From Gordius sp. MW1 (Eukaryota; Nematomorpha; Gordioida; Gordea; Gordiidae), in NCBI GenBank assembly GCA_964036665.1, contig OZ038533.1, positions 1,069,001 to 1,133,000 of the forward strand: a stretch of 64,000 nucleotides of DNA, read 5' to 3'. Numbering within the stretch: position 1 is the stretch's first letter; every line of letters begins with the position of its first letter. Below, piece by piece: positions 43,521 to 55,125 of this stretch. The notes beneath the pieces were generated by a model. It was not told the DNA's origin, ran no database searches, and saw only the letters and a program-made list of their open reading frames with translations. The translations under genes and the position numbers were made by a program.

Positions 43521-45484
43521 TTAGTCCCACATTGGTGGGCTTTGTTTTGATGAGTTCTTCCATCTTGACCGGGTGAGTGCCATGTCTTGACTAATCTCTT
43601 TAGTTTTCATAACTTTATCGACTTGCCCTTTCCACGTGACACGGGGTCGTCCTCTTCCTCTCTTCCCCGGTATTTCCATATCTAGCACTTTTCGATTTAC
43701 GTCATCCGTGTCCCTTCTTAATGCCCATACCACCTTAGCCGATTTTCGTTAATCATGTCCGCCATAGGTTGAATACCCATTTTTGTCATGAGAAAGTCAT
43801 TCGTCATATGATCGAGCTTAGTATACCCCAAGCTCCACCGTATCATTCTCATCTCTGTGGCTTGTAATAGCTTTCCTTCCGTGGTGTTTAATGCTTATGT
43901 TTCACTTCCATACAGTAACACCGGTCTTACGATGGATTTGTAAGCTTTGCTCTTTAACCATATTGGCATTTTCTTGTCGCACATTACACCGGATATACTT
44001 CGCCATTTAAGCCATCCGGGCATTGACTTCCGCTGCGCAACCTCCCTCTTGATGTAGCATAGAGCCGAAGTATGTAAACCTGTCTACTTTTGGGTACTTT
44101 AGATGGTCATCCAGGGATGGGGTGTCTGTACCGTTCATTTCCATGTATACCGTTTTTCGATCGTTAACCTTTAAACCATATCCAGCTAAGCGCTTTGACC
44201 ACTTTTCGGCTTCTTCGAATACTTTCTCCCTTGTTTCCTCGCATAATACTATATCATCGGCATATAGCATACACCATGGCGATGCTTTTGAATGTCCCTC
44301 GTTATCGTGTCTATAATTATATTAAATAAAAAGGGACTTAAAGCAGAGCCTTGATGTAATCCAATATTAACCAGAAAAGGTTTAAAGTCTCCAACTGTCG
44401 TCCTAACGCAAGAGTTTGAGGCTTCATAGATATTTTTAATAAGACGTATATATGCGTCAGGGATATTTTGTTTCCTCAGGCACCACCATATTAAATCGCG
44501 GGGGACTGTGTCATAAGCTTTCTCCAAGTCGATAAAAACCATATGTAAGTCTTTCCTCTTTTCACCATACTTATCCACCATTTGTCTTAGGGCGAAGATT
44601 GGATCGATTGTGGACTTGCCGGCCACGAATCCGAATTGATTAGCCGATATTTCCACCTCGTTTTTCAGCCTTGTTACTAAGATCCTTTTCATAAGCTTCA
44701 AGGAGTGGCAAGTTAGCTTGATACCTCTGTAATTGTCGCAGTCCTGAGGGTCTCCTTTGCCTTTAAATAAGGGTATAATCGTGCTTGCTCTCCATTTAGG
44801 GATTCGCTCTTCTACCAAAATCTTGTTAAGGAGGTTCGTCATGGTGGTGACTCCTTCTTCACGACATCCGAGCAATGCTTTTATAGGTATTCCATCTGGG
44901 CCATTTGCTTTTCCTTTTTGCATCTTCTTCATTTGTGTCCTAACTTCATCCTTCTGAAAGAGTTCGACCATACTTATATTTGGCTCAATTTCGGGAAGAG
45001 AATCCTTGTCATTTGCAATATTCATAAGTTTCTTAAAATATCCTTTCCACCTTTCCATCACTTCCTTCGGCTTGAATAAGGTTTGACCCATCTCGCTTTT
45101 GACTATTTTAAGAACTCCGACATCGCGACTTTTCTTCTCCCTTATCTTGGCCAATTTGTACATAAGCCTATCGCCCCCTTTATGATCCAGTTTGTTTGCC
45201 ATCTCGGTGTACGCGGCATTCTTCGCTTTTGCAACGGCCTTTTTTGCGGCCCTCTTTGCGTCCCTGTACTCTTGATAATCCTCCGACTTTTTTGATTTAT
45301 GCCACCGTCTATATAGATTTTTCTTTATTTCGATGAAATTTTTAACCGATTGATCCCACCACCATAGTTCCCTATTCATAGCTTTGCTTCCTTTGGTTCG
45401 TCCTAGAACACGAATCGCTGTTTCCTTAATGTCCTTAGATAGCGCCTCCCAATCGTCGTCTACGTCCCTTTGCAACCCTTGCAC
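43521..45484 (-). pseudogene. RTE reverse transcriptase domain and C-terminal tail, frameshifted
   Basis: A 411-codon frame (45,484-44,249) contains STIIPLFKGKGDPQDCDNYR, QFGFVAGKSTIDPIFAL, FIDLEKAYDTVPRDLIW and GLHQGSALSPFLFN. The catalytic YADD is in another frame (MLYADDIVLCEE, 44,270 downward). The C-terminal tail with PGKRGRGRPRVTWKGQVD is in a third stretch (43,733-43,521). Frameshifts near 44,265 and 43,990-43,740 break the protein. Confidence 0.93.
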
Positions 45485-46323
45485 CCAAGAGTGAGGAGGC
45501 TTTTTGATGGTATTCTTCGTTCGTCGACGTATCCTTTAGCCTTTCGTATCGAATTCGAGGTTCATATACCTTTCTTCTTTCGGGAAATACTCTTCTGTCA
45601 AGATCCATAACAAGGGGACGATATTGCCTGGCGATTTTTTCTCCCGGTATTACTTTGCAATCCTTGATGCTCCAGTCCTTTCGCCGTATAAGCAAATAGT
45701 CGATTTGACTAAACTGCTTCCCACTTCTATAGGTCAAAATATGATCTTCGCGCTTTTGAAAATAGGTGTTAACGATCGCCATGTCATATGCTTGGGATAC
45801 TTGGAGAAGTTTTTCCCCTTCTTTGTTCTTCAGACCATGCCCATAACCTCCATGATTGCGTTCATACCCCAGGCGATCTTTCCCTACGTGAGCGTTGAAA
45901 TCGGCCCCAATAATTAGCCTTTCTTCCTGTCGGATTCCTTGTATTTCCTTTTCCAATGTATCGAAGAATATGTCTTTCTCTGATTCCGAACACCCGATTT
46001 GGGGAGCATACGCGCACATAACGGTTAGGAGGCCACCTTGATCCGCAATCTTCACCCATATTAGCCTGTCGGAAACGCTTGACTTCCACCACCTTGTCCT
46101 TGAACGATTCGCTTAGAACGATACCGACTCCGTTTCTACGATTTGGTGACCCACTGTAGAAAAGCTTGTATCCTTCTCCTAATTCCCGAGCTTTCGTTCC
46201 GTTCCACCTCGTCTCTTGTAGGCAGGCGATGTGTACCTTTCTTCTTTTTAGCATCTGTGCGACCTCGATGCTCTTCCCCGTCAACGTTCCCACATTCCAG
46301 CACGTAATTCGCATTCTTTCCAC
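45435..46323 (-). pseudogene. RTE endonuclease domain, frameshifted
   Basis: One frame (46,323 to about 46,080) has ITCWNVGTLTG, IACLQETRWNG and NGVGIVLSESF. The continuation in another frame (46,055-45,435) has ADFNAHVGKD, VNTYFQKRED and SGKQFSQIDYLLIRRKDW. These are the conserved blocks of exonuclease/endonuclease/phosphatase-type retrotransposon endonucleases. A frameshift near 46,060 separates them. Confidence 0.92.
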
Positions 46324-46577
46324 AACTAGTTTCCTTAACCGCCTTCGTTTGTGAGTTAGGCAGTAACCCTAGTGTATTTTTCACATTGCACGGGCGGGGT
46401 TTGCAGTGCGCGTCGTTTGTGGAGGACGCCCTAGCCTTTTCTTGTAAAATCTCGTTTGAAACTATCATAAATTTTGGAGTTGATTTTTATAGCCGGTTTC
46501 CGACCTGACGCCAACCCTCCACTTTTTGCACACGGACTTGGGACCGTCGTAGGTAGTGTTAGAACAAGATAACTAAT

Positions 46578-47790
46578 ATATCTAATAATTTATATAATTA
46601 ATAAAGTTAAAATTTAAAATAAGCATGGGAATTTTAAATAAGTAATGACACTAATTTTTAAACAAAAATTAACTCATTTGATATTTAGTTTGTGCGTAGC
46701 AATTTCTAGAAGAAAATCATCAGAAATAAATTAATTAAATATGATTTTTCAAAGAAACACCCCTCCTGCCATAGTTAAAAATACATCAATCACAATTTAT
46801 TTTAAGATAATTTTATATCATTTTTTTCAATGACTTAAAAATTTTTTATAGAAAAACGTATTTAAAAAAAAATAACAAATTAACATGTATGTTAACAATA
46901 TTTAACACAAATATAAATTGAAACCGCTATGTTCTTTCATTAATTAATTAAAATTACCTATTATCAAAGTAATGTGTAAACTGAAGCAATTGTTTATTTG
47001 ATTTAAAGTATTAAAGTCTAGGGGAAAAGACACGCAAGGGTAAAACAATATTATTTTGTAAAAAGAGTTACTTACTTAACTTCTTTAGAATTGCGCGAAA
47101 AATTTGAGAATTTCTAAAACAGCCAACAATTTTAATCTTTTTAAATTCACGGAAATTATAAAATTAAGAAAAAATAGTGAGCATATTCCTTAATTTAAAT
47201 TATGACATCTGAGGTTATAAAAATTGTAAAACTAATCGTGCTTGTTGTTTTACGACGTATATCTAGGATGAGACAGCAACACAGTGATCGGTAGAAATAG
47301 ATAAATGGAAGGAAAAGTGCTTTTATAGCTTCTTATTCTTAAAAATTAATTTTATATTTCTTTATTTTTATCACATAATAATTATTAAGGCGGGATGAAC
47401 TTAAAAGAATTTGACAAGATAATTTTCTTGTTGGTTTTAAGGGTGGCCGAAAGGGTGACCCATGCCATATTTCAAAAAATAATTAAAGTTAATAGGTATA
47501 GTGTGAAAATATGAATTTTTCAATAACTTACCAAAAATATCTAATAGTATTTGTCCAAATTTCGAATATTTGCCTTCTTTAGAGTTTAGACTATGGTTAT
47601 ATTCAGCCGGTAAAATTATAGATGAAATAAATTTTATTTTTTTTGCCGCGAATCAAGCTTCCTACTAATCATAGGGCCATTTAAATTGCTTGTTATAATG
47701 ATTAATACTTAAGCATTTTGAAATTTTAGCCTTTACTTGTAACAAAACAATATATTAATTTTGTATGCATTTAGTTAGTAACCATCAAAA
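46578..47790. other. Intergenic stretch, nothing recognised
   Basis: Very AT-rich sequence with no supported gene or repeat relationship. Confidence 0.5.
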
Positions 47791-47794
47791 AATA

Positions 47795-49218
47795 TGATTT
47801 GCCCTCGTCGGGATTCGAATCCACATCAGTAGAGGCATAGGCTTTTGTAGGGGGGGGGCACAGGGACCCATACCAGTAGAGGCATAGGCCCTTCTAGAAG
47901 AGGGCATAGGGTAATTATCAATGTTAACTTAATATACCAATTCAAAAACGAAAAAAATAAATTGCATAGCAATTAAAAATTTCGATTCACAATTTCTTCT
48001 TTAATATAATAAAATAATTAATTGAAGGATGGATAATTATTAAAAATATGCTTCTATGATCGACCACGTGATAATAATAATTGCCGTCCTGTTTTTCGAT
48101 TACAATTAAAATGGTTAAAATATTATCGTTAAGTTACATTAAAGACTTTACAGCAGTTATAAAAAGTTTATATGTACAGGTAATTTTTTTGATCAAAATT
48201 TTGACAAAATGCGAATTTTAATTTTTCTAAACAAAATTAATTGCTTTTTTGAATTTACTTTTGCCTTATGGAAAAATATACATATGGTTTAAATTTTGAT
48301 TTAATATCATTATTATTTTAAAAAATAATTAGAAAGATACTTAAAAACAATTTGGCCAATGGTCATTTTTTTCATTGGTTAGTAGCCAGGACACGGTCAA
48401 AAAGGATATAAATACATTAGAGACGATTAAAAAACCAAAAAAAAATTTAAAATCACAATTTGGCCAGTGGTTATTTTTTTCCATTGGTCAGTAACAATAG
48501 ACGGTCTATAAATACATACGAGTCAAAAAAAAACGAAAAAATTTTTTTGATTCACACTTTGGCCAATGGTGATTTTTTCCATTGGTCAGCAGGCAAAGGA
48601 ACGGCCAAAAAGTCACATTATTAATGGTATTAACAAAAACAATATATTAATTTGAAAAAAAAACGAACAAAAATTTCGAGTCACAATTTGGCCAATGGTC
48701 ATTTTTTCATTGGTCAGTAGCCAGCGGACGACCAAAAAGCCATATTATCAAAGGTATTAACAAGAACAATATATTAATTTAATTTAGAAAATAAATAAAA
48801 ATTTTGCCCTCTCCGGGATTCAAACCCGCATCAGTAGAGGCATAAGCCTTTGTAGGAGCACAGGGACCCGTATCAGTATAGGCATAGGCCCTTGTAGGAG
48901 AGGCCATGGGGTAATTATCAATGTTAACCAATTCAAAAAAAAAATTTCGATTCACATTTTGGCCAATGGTCATTTTTTCATTGGTCAGTAGCCAGCGGAA
49001 GACCAAAAAGCCATATTATCAATGGTATTAGCAAGAACAATATATTAATTTAATTTAAAAAAAAATAAAAATTTTGCCCTCTCCAAAATTCGAACCCACA
49101 TTAGTAAAGGCATAGGGTTTGGTAAGGGGCACAGGGACCCATATCAGTAAAGGCATAGGCTTTGGTAAGGGGCACAGGGACCCATATCAGTAGAGGCGTA
49201 AGCCCTTGTAGGAAAGGG
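47795..49218. repeat. Mosaic of SINE-like units and decayed HINE-like minisatellite
   Basis: Units with GGGATTCGAATCC (reverse of a tRNA-type B box) occur at about 47.80, 48.80 and 49.08 kb, each followed by CAGTAGAGGCATAGGC blocks. Between them lie diverged minisatellite units with TTGGCCAATGGTCATTTTTT at 48.35, 48.46, 48.56, 48.69 and 48.96 kb and a palindrome AATTGCATAGCAATT at 47.96 kb. It looks like a degraded HINE-like copy broken up by SINE-like insertions. Confidence 0.7.
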
Positions 49219-50276
49219 CATAATTTTATCGCGGACACATTTTAATCACAAATAATAAACTAAATTAGTTGTTAAATCAATATCAAAATTGGATAATTAC
49301 AAAATAAATTGAAGCTTAGGATATTAAACATAATTAATTCATTACTTTTTAGGAGTACCGTTAATCAATTGTGTAATCGAGGAGCTAGTTTTCATTCCTA
49401 GACCCTTCATCAGGAAACATTTGCTAAGATGGGAAAACTCAAGTTGCAAAGTCTATCACTTTGACGTCCACCGGTTTTAATGTCATCACCTCTCTTAAAT
49501 GTTTTTTGTTAGAGGATAATTATAGATTAAAAGACACAAAAAGATGGACATACGGACAGGGAAGAACAAGAGATTTTTAGCGAGGGTTGGCTTATAGATT
49601 ATTAATAATATAGGAGTGTTGAAAAAGGTAATCAGTCGGACACTAAAACAATAATGGAATTTAGGCTGGGGCTGGTCGAAAAAGTAAAGCCAACCAGCGG
49701 TCATTAGCTAGTGTATTTGCGCAAGCAAAATAAAAGTCTTTTAAAAAATCATAATTCCACAGCCGTTAAAGACCCGTTAAGTTTCTAGGGCAATTATTGC
49801 AAAATTACGAGTTGGACAGGACGGAAGCGAGCCCATATATAAACATAAAAATGTTCAAAATAATTTATATGATATTTTTATCGTCATGTTTTTCACCGCG
49901 TTTTTTAAAGGCCAAATGAAATTACCGTATCCTTGCTTTTTCTCATCCTGCTCGTGCTTTGGATCTTCAAAAATCCGAAAGTTATTCCTGGATGGCAGGA
50001 CCTATTTAAACCAGGGTTAGTTTTATTAACCCAATATTTTTCAAAAATTTATTCGATTTTTTTGTTTTTTATGGATAAGAAATAGAAAATGATTATTGGC
50101 GTGTCAAAAATAATATACAAATAGACAAGATAGACTGCTCATGTCATATGGTAAAATGTGTACCATTAATCCACCATTTTGAATTTAACTATCCCCCAAG
50201 TCTTTCTGCAGTGTACCCCAATGTTAAAACATGAAAAGTGATTTTACCTTCCTCATTAGAAATAAAAAAGAATGGT

Positions 50277-50430
50277 CTGCACTGTATACGGAAATAGAAC
50301 AATAGAAGTAGAACATATAGACATCAAACTTTATTTTTCAATAACCGCTTTATCATCATATTCGCCCTAAAATTCCAACATTTTATACAGCCGGGTAAAT
50401 GGCAAAACAACGTTTGCCGGGTTCATCTAG
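50277..50430 (+). mobile_element. Helitron 3' remnant in SLC13 copy B
   Basis: Corresponds to 37,526-37,682 of copy A, with the hairpin and final CGGGTTCATCTAG before T (50,431). The 5' half and some flank are deleted. It sits at the same intron position as in copy A, so it was copied, not newly inserted. Confidence 0.9.
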
Positions 50431-50812
50431 TACTCATATATATTTTAAAATGCTGTTTTTAATGTTTAACTAGTTAAATGTTATTTTGTCTTACGTTTTA
50501 AAATCACTTTAATTAATCAAAATTACTCTAATCTATATGTCCATCTCTTATTTGTGCACATTTCAAAATGGCGGAAAAATGGTACACTTATTTCAAGTTT
50601 ATGAGCAGTCTATCTGGTCTATGAATATACTTATTCTTTGATTTATAAATTAGAAGCATAGTATATTGACATACAATGATTTGACTTGTGTAACATATAT
50701 ATTATAATTAATTTTTATCAAAATTTTTCAACTCACTTTTATTAATATTTCTAACTTTTGTATTATAATTGTGTTCTATTGAATTTTATTTAAGTTTCTC
50801 AACATTTATTAA

Positions 50813-52545
50813 TTGCTATGCAATTTATGGGCTCGTTTTTTGTTGTCCGTCCGTTGTCTGTCCGTTGTCCGTCCGTTGTCCGTCCGTCCGTCCGTCCGTC
50901 CGTCCCTATCTATTTGCATTGGGTATATTAGGTTATCGATTTTTTAAATTAATGCATGAGAAAGAGGTGCCCCACCCCTCATCTCTATCTCCCTCGCTGT
51001 GTTATTTTTAAAATTAATGCATAAGAGGTGCCCCACCCCTCATCTCTATCTCCCTTGCTTTCGGGCGGGGTCAGGTTTTAATTGCTATGTTAAATTAATG
51101 CATAAGTATATCTATTCGTTTTTGAATTGGGTAACATTGATATTAATTGCTATAATTACCCTATGCCCTCCACTAAAAGGGCCTATGCCTCTACTGATAT
51201 AGGTCCCTGTGACCTACAAAAGCCTATGCCTCTATTAATGTGGGTTTGAACCCCGGCGAACGTTCTGAATTGCTGGTTCGATTCCCGGAGAGGGCAAAAT
51301 TTTTTTTTAGTTTTTAAATTAAATTAATATATTTTTTCTGTTACTACCATTGATAATATGACTTTTTGGCCGTCCGCTTGTTCTATTATTGTTTCATTTT
51401 ATTATATAATAAACATAAATAAAAGTTGTTTACTTTTAATTGCTATGCAATTTAACTAGTTTTTGGGTTAGAATCCAGGAGTTTTTTTGACTCTTATGAT
51501 TGTTCTTGTTACTATCATTGATAATAAGACTTTTTGGCCGTCCGCTGGCTGCTGACCAATGAAAAAAATGACCATTGGCCAAAATGTGAATCCGAGTTTA
51601 TTTTATCGTTTTTTTTGACTCTTATGATTGTTCTTGTTACTACCATTGATAATAAGACTTTTTGGCCGTCCGTTGGGTGCTGCCCAATTAAAAAAATGAT
51701 AATTGACCAAAATGTGAATCCAAGTTTTTTTTTCGTTTTTTGTTGACTATTATGATTGTTCCTGTTCCTACCATTGCTATTATGACTTTTTAGCCGTCCG
51801 CTGGCTGCTGACCAATGGAATAAAATGACCATTGGCCAAAATGTGATTCGATAATTTTTTTTTCGTTTTTTTTGACTATTATGAATTTATATCCATTTTT
51901 ACCGTGTACTGGCTGCTGACCAATGGAAAAAAATAACCATTGGCCAATGTGAGCATCAAATTTTTTTTTCCGTTTTTTTGGCTATCATTGACTTATAGAG
52001 TATCTGTTGGTACTGACCAATGGAGAAAAATGACCATTCGCCAAATTTTTGATTTTTTTAACTAAAAATTGTTCAAATTCAACAAAAATTTCTCCCAACA
52101 ATTCTGCAAATTCTTAACATTTTGATGTTTTATAATATATTGTTTGTTAGACCCATAATCACCACATGCCGTAAAAACTAATGTAATACGCAACTAGATG
52201 CAAACACTAAATCTAACCCTAACCCTTGCCTATATTACATTTTGCCTATATTACATTTTGCCTATATTACATTTTGCCTATATTACATTTTGCCTATAAA
52301 TGGAAAATTTGTATAAATAATTAATTAATCATTAGGCATTTAATACCCCCCTATAGGCATTCTCGCCCCTTCCCACCTTTCTCGCCCATAAATTGCATAG
52401 CAAATATGATACATTTATACGAAGTAAAGATGAGTCGTCCCCCCTTCCCTTCCCTTCCCCCCTTCCCTTCCCCCCTTCCCTTCCCCCCTTCCCTTCTCCC
52501 CTCCCCTTCTCCCCTCCCCCTTCCCACGAGGGTCGAAGGCCCGAG
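50813..52545 (+). mobile_element. HINE/DINE-like element, copy 2, in SLC13 copy B
   Basis: Same ends as copy 1: TTGCTATGCAATTTATGGGC at 50,813 and a terminal hairpin with one change (GGGTC-GAA-GGCCC), followed by TTTT. It contains a (CCGT)n stretch, a SINE-like insertion (about 51.16-51.31 kb), about five minisatellite units (51.5-52.05 kb), a 4x repeat of CCTATATTACATTTTG (52.22-52.30 kb), the inverted start copy (52,384-52,403) and a CCCTTCCC-rich stretch. Confidence 0.78.
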
Positions 52546-53432
52546 TTTTATTTTTTTCATTCGATTTTATTTTTAATTACATATAATTTGCAATTATTTA
52601 ATTATAGCTGCTTCTTTCGTGCCCTATAAACCTTTGCTCATATGGGGAGAAATTCAGAATAGTCTTATGTGGGACATCAATTTGCTGTTCGGTGGTGGAT
52701 CGGCTATGGCAACCGGCTTTAGCATAATGATTATTATCTGTTTTAAATTTTTAAAAAATCGGCCAAAATTACAGTTTTTCTCTTTCTTAAATATTTTTAG
52801 TTTTTATTCATTTTTAAAAAAAAGATTTTTGACCAATTTTCATTGTTTAAGTTAGTTAATTAATTGGGGAACAATTAAATTTTTATCAAAATTAATGTTT
52901 TTTTTTGTTTGTAAAAATTGGATTTAAACTTTTATTCCCTTCAAATATCAACTTGAGATTTATTAGATTTTTAAAGCTGTTTAAGGATTTGTTAACAATC
53001 TTCAAGTTATATTTGACGCTTTTGAAATTAAAATTTACTAATGATTAAGTTGTTATGTATTATTCCAAAATAATCTTAGCTTGTTGGACATTCTATTTCC
53101 CTGAAATTTAATTCAAAATCTTTCCCCTTTAAATCTTTTATAATTTTTAACAATTCCTTTTAAAATTTTTGGACACAGGTATCGGGTCTGTCTAAATTGC
53201 TGGTTAAATCTTTTTTCGTGTTCCACAAACTGCCTAAGCAACTTCTACTCTTCATTTTTTACACCATTACTGCGATGCTGACCGAAGTTCTGAACAACAT
53301 CGCTACCGCTAGCATAATAGCACCTATCGTAGCTGAAATTGTAAGTTTGTTCAAAAATTCATAATTTCTTTCTACGTGTTATTAAAATGTTTCTAAAAAT
53401 ATTTAATATTTTTATAGAAATTAAAGGATTAA

Positions 53433-53846
53433 ATGATGTGCTTAAGCCACAACTTAGTTGGATTGTTTATTTAAAAAACATAAAGTTTACAAAATTAATT
53501 ATTTATAATTATATAGAGTAAGCCTCGTGTTTAACCTTGGGGAAAGCTTAATCTTAGAGCTAATTTACTGTATTAATTTCGCAGATATAACCTAATAAAA
53601 AAAATGAGTCTAATTGAAAAGGTTAAAAATTCTCACCTATACTGATTGCTCTTTTAAGGTCTTTTAAAATCTTAAAACACCCGCCTAAGGATACAAATAA
53701 TCGATTTTTTTAGATACTACGAGAATCTGGCGAATTGAGATCTAACATTTAAATCATATAAAACTTTCGCAAATATAAAAACTTAGTCATCAACACTGTA
53801 CCTTATAAATATTTAAGTTGCAATGTTATCTGCAAGTCAAATCACC
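53433..53846. repeat. Displaced copy of the UBE2L3 upstream region
   Basis: Matches 24,028-24,425 in the same orientation, from ATGATGTGCTTAAGCCACAA to GCAAGTCAAATCACC, with scattered substitutions and small indels. It includes the candidate donor CACCTATA and the AACACCCGCCTAAGGATACA block. It directly abuts the end of SLC13 copy B. Confidence 0.88.
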
Positions 53847-53854
53847 TGTTGAAT

Positions 53855-54050
53855 GTGTCGTGGTTTCTCCCACGTAGTTTACCATACGCGTATTTTTTCC
53901 CCCCCCCCCTCACCTTTCTCTCCTCGCTTTATGATAGGCGCATTAATGCCTACACGCGTATTCTTCCCCCTCACCTCTCTCTCTCCTCGGTTTATCATAC
54001 GCGTACTACTAATGCCAGCTGCGCTGGCAGTTCAGGTCACGCGTGGATGA
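53855..54050. repeat. Short imperfect tandem of ACGCGTATT / pyrimidine units
   Basis: Two to three ~65-bp units with CATACGCGTA, a C/T-rich run and TCTCTCCTCGBTTTAT. Higher in GC than its surroundings; function unknown. Confidence 0.6.
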
Positions 54051-55125
54051 TCGTACTTGAGAATTAATAGTTTTAGTCCTTTGTTCGCATAATTCTCTCG
54101 TTTTTTATATGTGGTATAGTTTCCTTTTGTTCGTCGAAAGCACCAGTGGCCCTAAAAAGGATTTTAATTGACTCGTCATCTACAAAAATAACATGTCAAA
54201 TTCCAAAGGGTTTTTCTCTACAATTTATGCTTTCAATTAGTCTTTGGAAATATTTTTCACCTTTAGTCATTAATTACGTGTAGCAATGATTTATTATAAT
54301 TAATATAATGGAATTATGGAATATTCAGGATATGGGGGCTACGAGAATTTATTGTGATAATGATTGAGATATGTAATGTTGAAATAATGATGTTGAGATA
54401 AAACACGTTATTCAAATAAGCGAGCGGAAAGAAAGTAATGAATGATACTGTAAAAAACAGCTGGTGATACAACGCGTGGCACAAGGAATATATAACTTAC
54501 ATCATATCTTGTCAACTCGTATTTTATATCCTACAAGTCATTAAAAATGTCGAAATTGACGTTAAGGCTCATTTGATGTTAGTCTATATAAAAATTGAAA
54601 TTTATTACAAAAAAATAAATGCATAGATATATGAGATGCATTAAAACTAGTAATAAATAAAATGTAGAGTTAAAAAATATCATGACTTAATTAAAAGGCA
54701 AACCATTTGTATTTATATAACGATGCAATATATGGGCTAACTTAAGATGAAAGTGTCTGTCCTGTCTACCGTCTCTATAAAAAGTTTTTTGGCCGTGAAT
54801 AAAGAATTAATTATAATTGCTGGTTGATTTTAATTTTTCTGAACCCGACCCAAGGCCAAAATCCTTTTATTGCCCTCAACTCATTATTTTTGTGAATCTC
54901 AACAAATTACTTATAAAGCTTGTCCACCTTGTGAACTACAAATTGGCTAATATTATATATATCATTAATAGAGCTGTTAAGTAATAGTTACATTTATCTA
55001 GTTCCTTTTCTTCAGAAAAGTAACTTGAATCAGTTACTTTTACTTCAGAGGAACTGTAATTACAATTCAACTAAAGTTTCAGTTACTTATTATAAATTTA
55101 TAAAACATTAATTATAGTTACACGT

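Larger units (their letters stand above)
43482..46577 (-). mobile_element. RTE-type non-LTR retrotransposon with 17-bp target duplication
   Basis: The element spans 43,499-46,560 and is flanked by a perfect direct repeat AGAACAAGATAACTAAT (43,482-43,498 and 46,561-46,577). Its 3' end, read on the minus strand, is GATAAAGAAGAAGAAG rather than poly(A), as in RTE elements. It is about 3.06 kb, close to full length, with an apurinic-type endonuclease followed by reverse transcriptase. Several frameshifts make it inactive, but the perfect duplication shows a recent insertion. Confidence 0.95.
49911..53340 (+). pseudogene. SLC13: SLC13 copy B, inverted and broken
   Basis: Three exons survive: 49,911-50,015 (PKVIPGWQDLFKPG), 52,608-52,723 (WDINLLFGGGSAMATGFS) and 53,179-53,340 (LTEVLNNIATASIIAPI). 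All are open, but the 98-bp exon between the first two is missing and its place is taken by HINE-like copy 2. The donor of the second exon is mutated from GT to AT (AGC|AT at 52,724). The last two exons and the stop are absent; the copy ends at a junction with UBE2L3-upstream sequence. It cannot make a full transporter. Confidence 0.9.
49219..53430. repeat. Inverted partial duplication carrying SLC13 copy B
   Basis: Reverse complement of about 36,085-38,957, starting at TTTTATCGCGGACACATTTT (49,211-49,230) and ending at AAATTAAAGGATTAA. It contains the repeat next to copy A, the three retained SLC13 exons and part of the copy A Helitron. HINE-like copy 2 lies inside. Confidence 0.88.
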
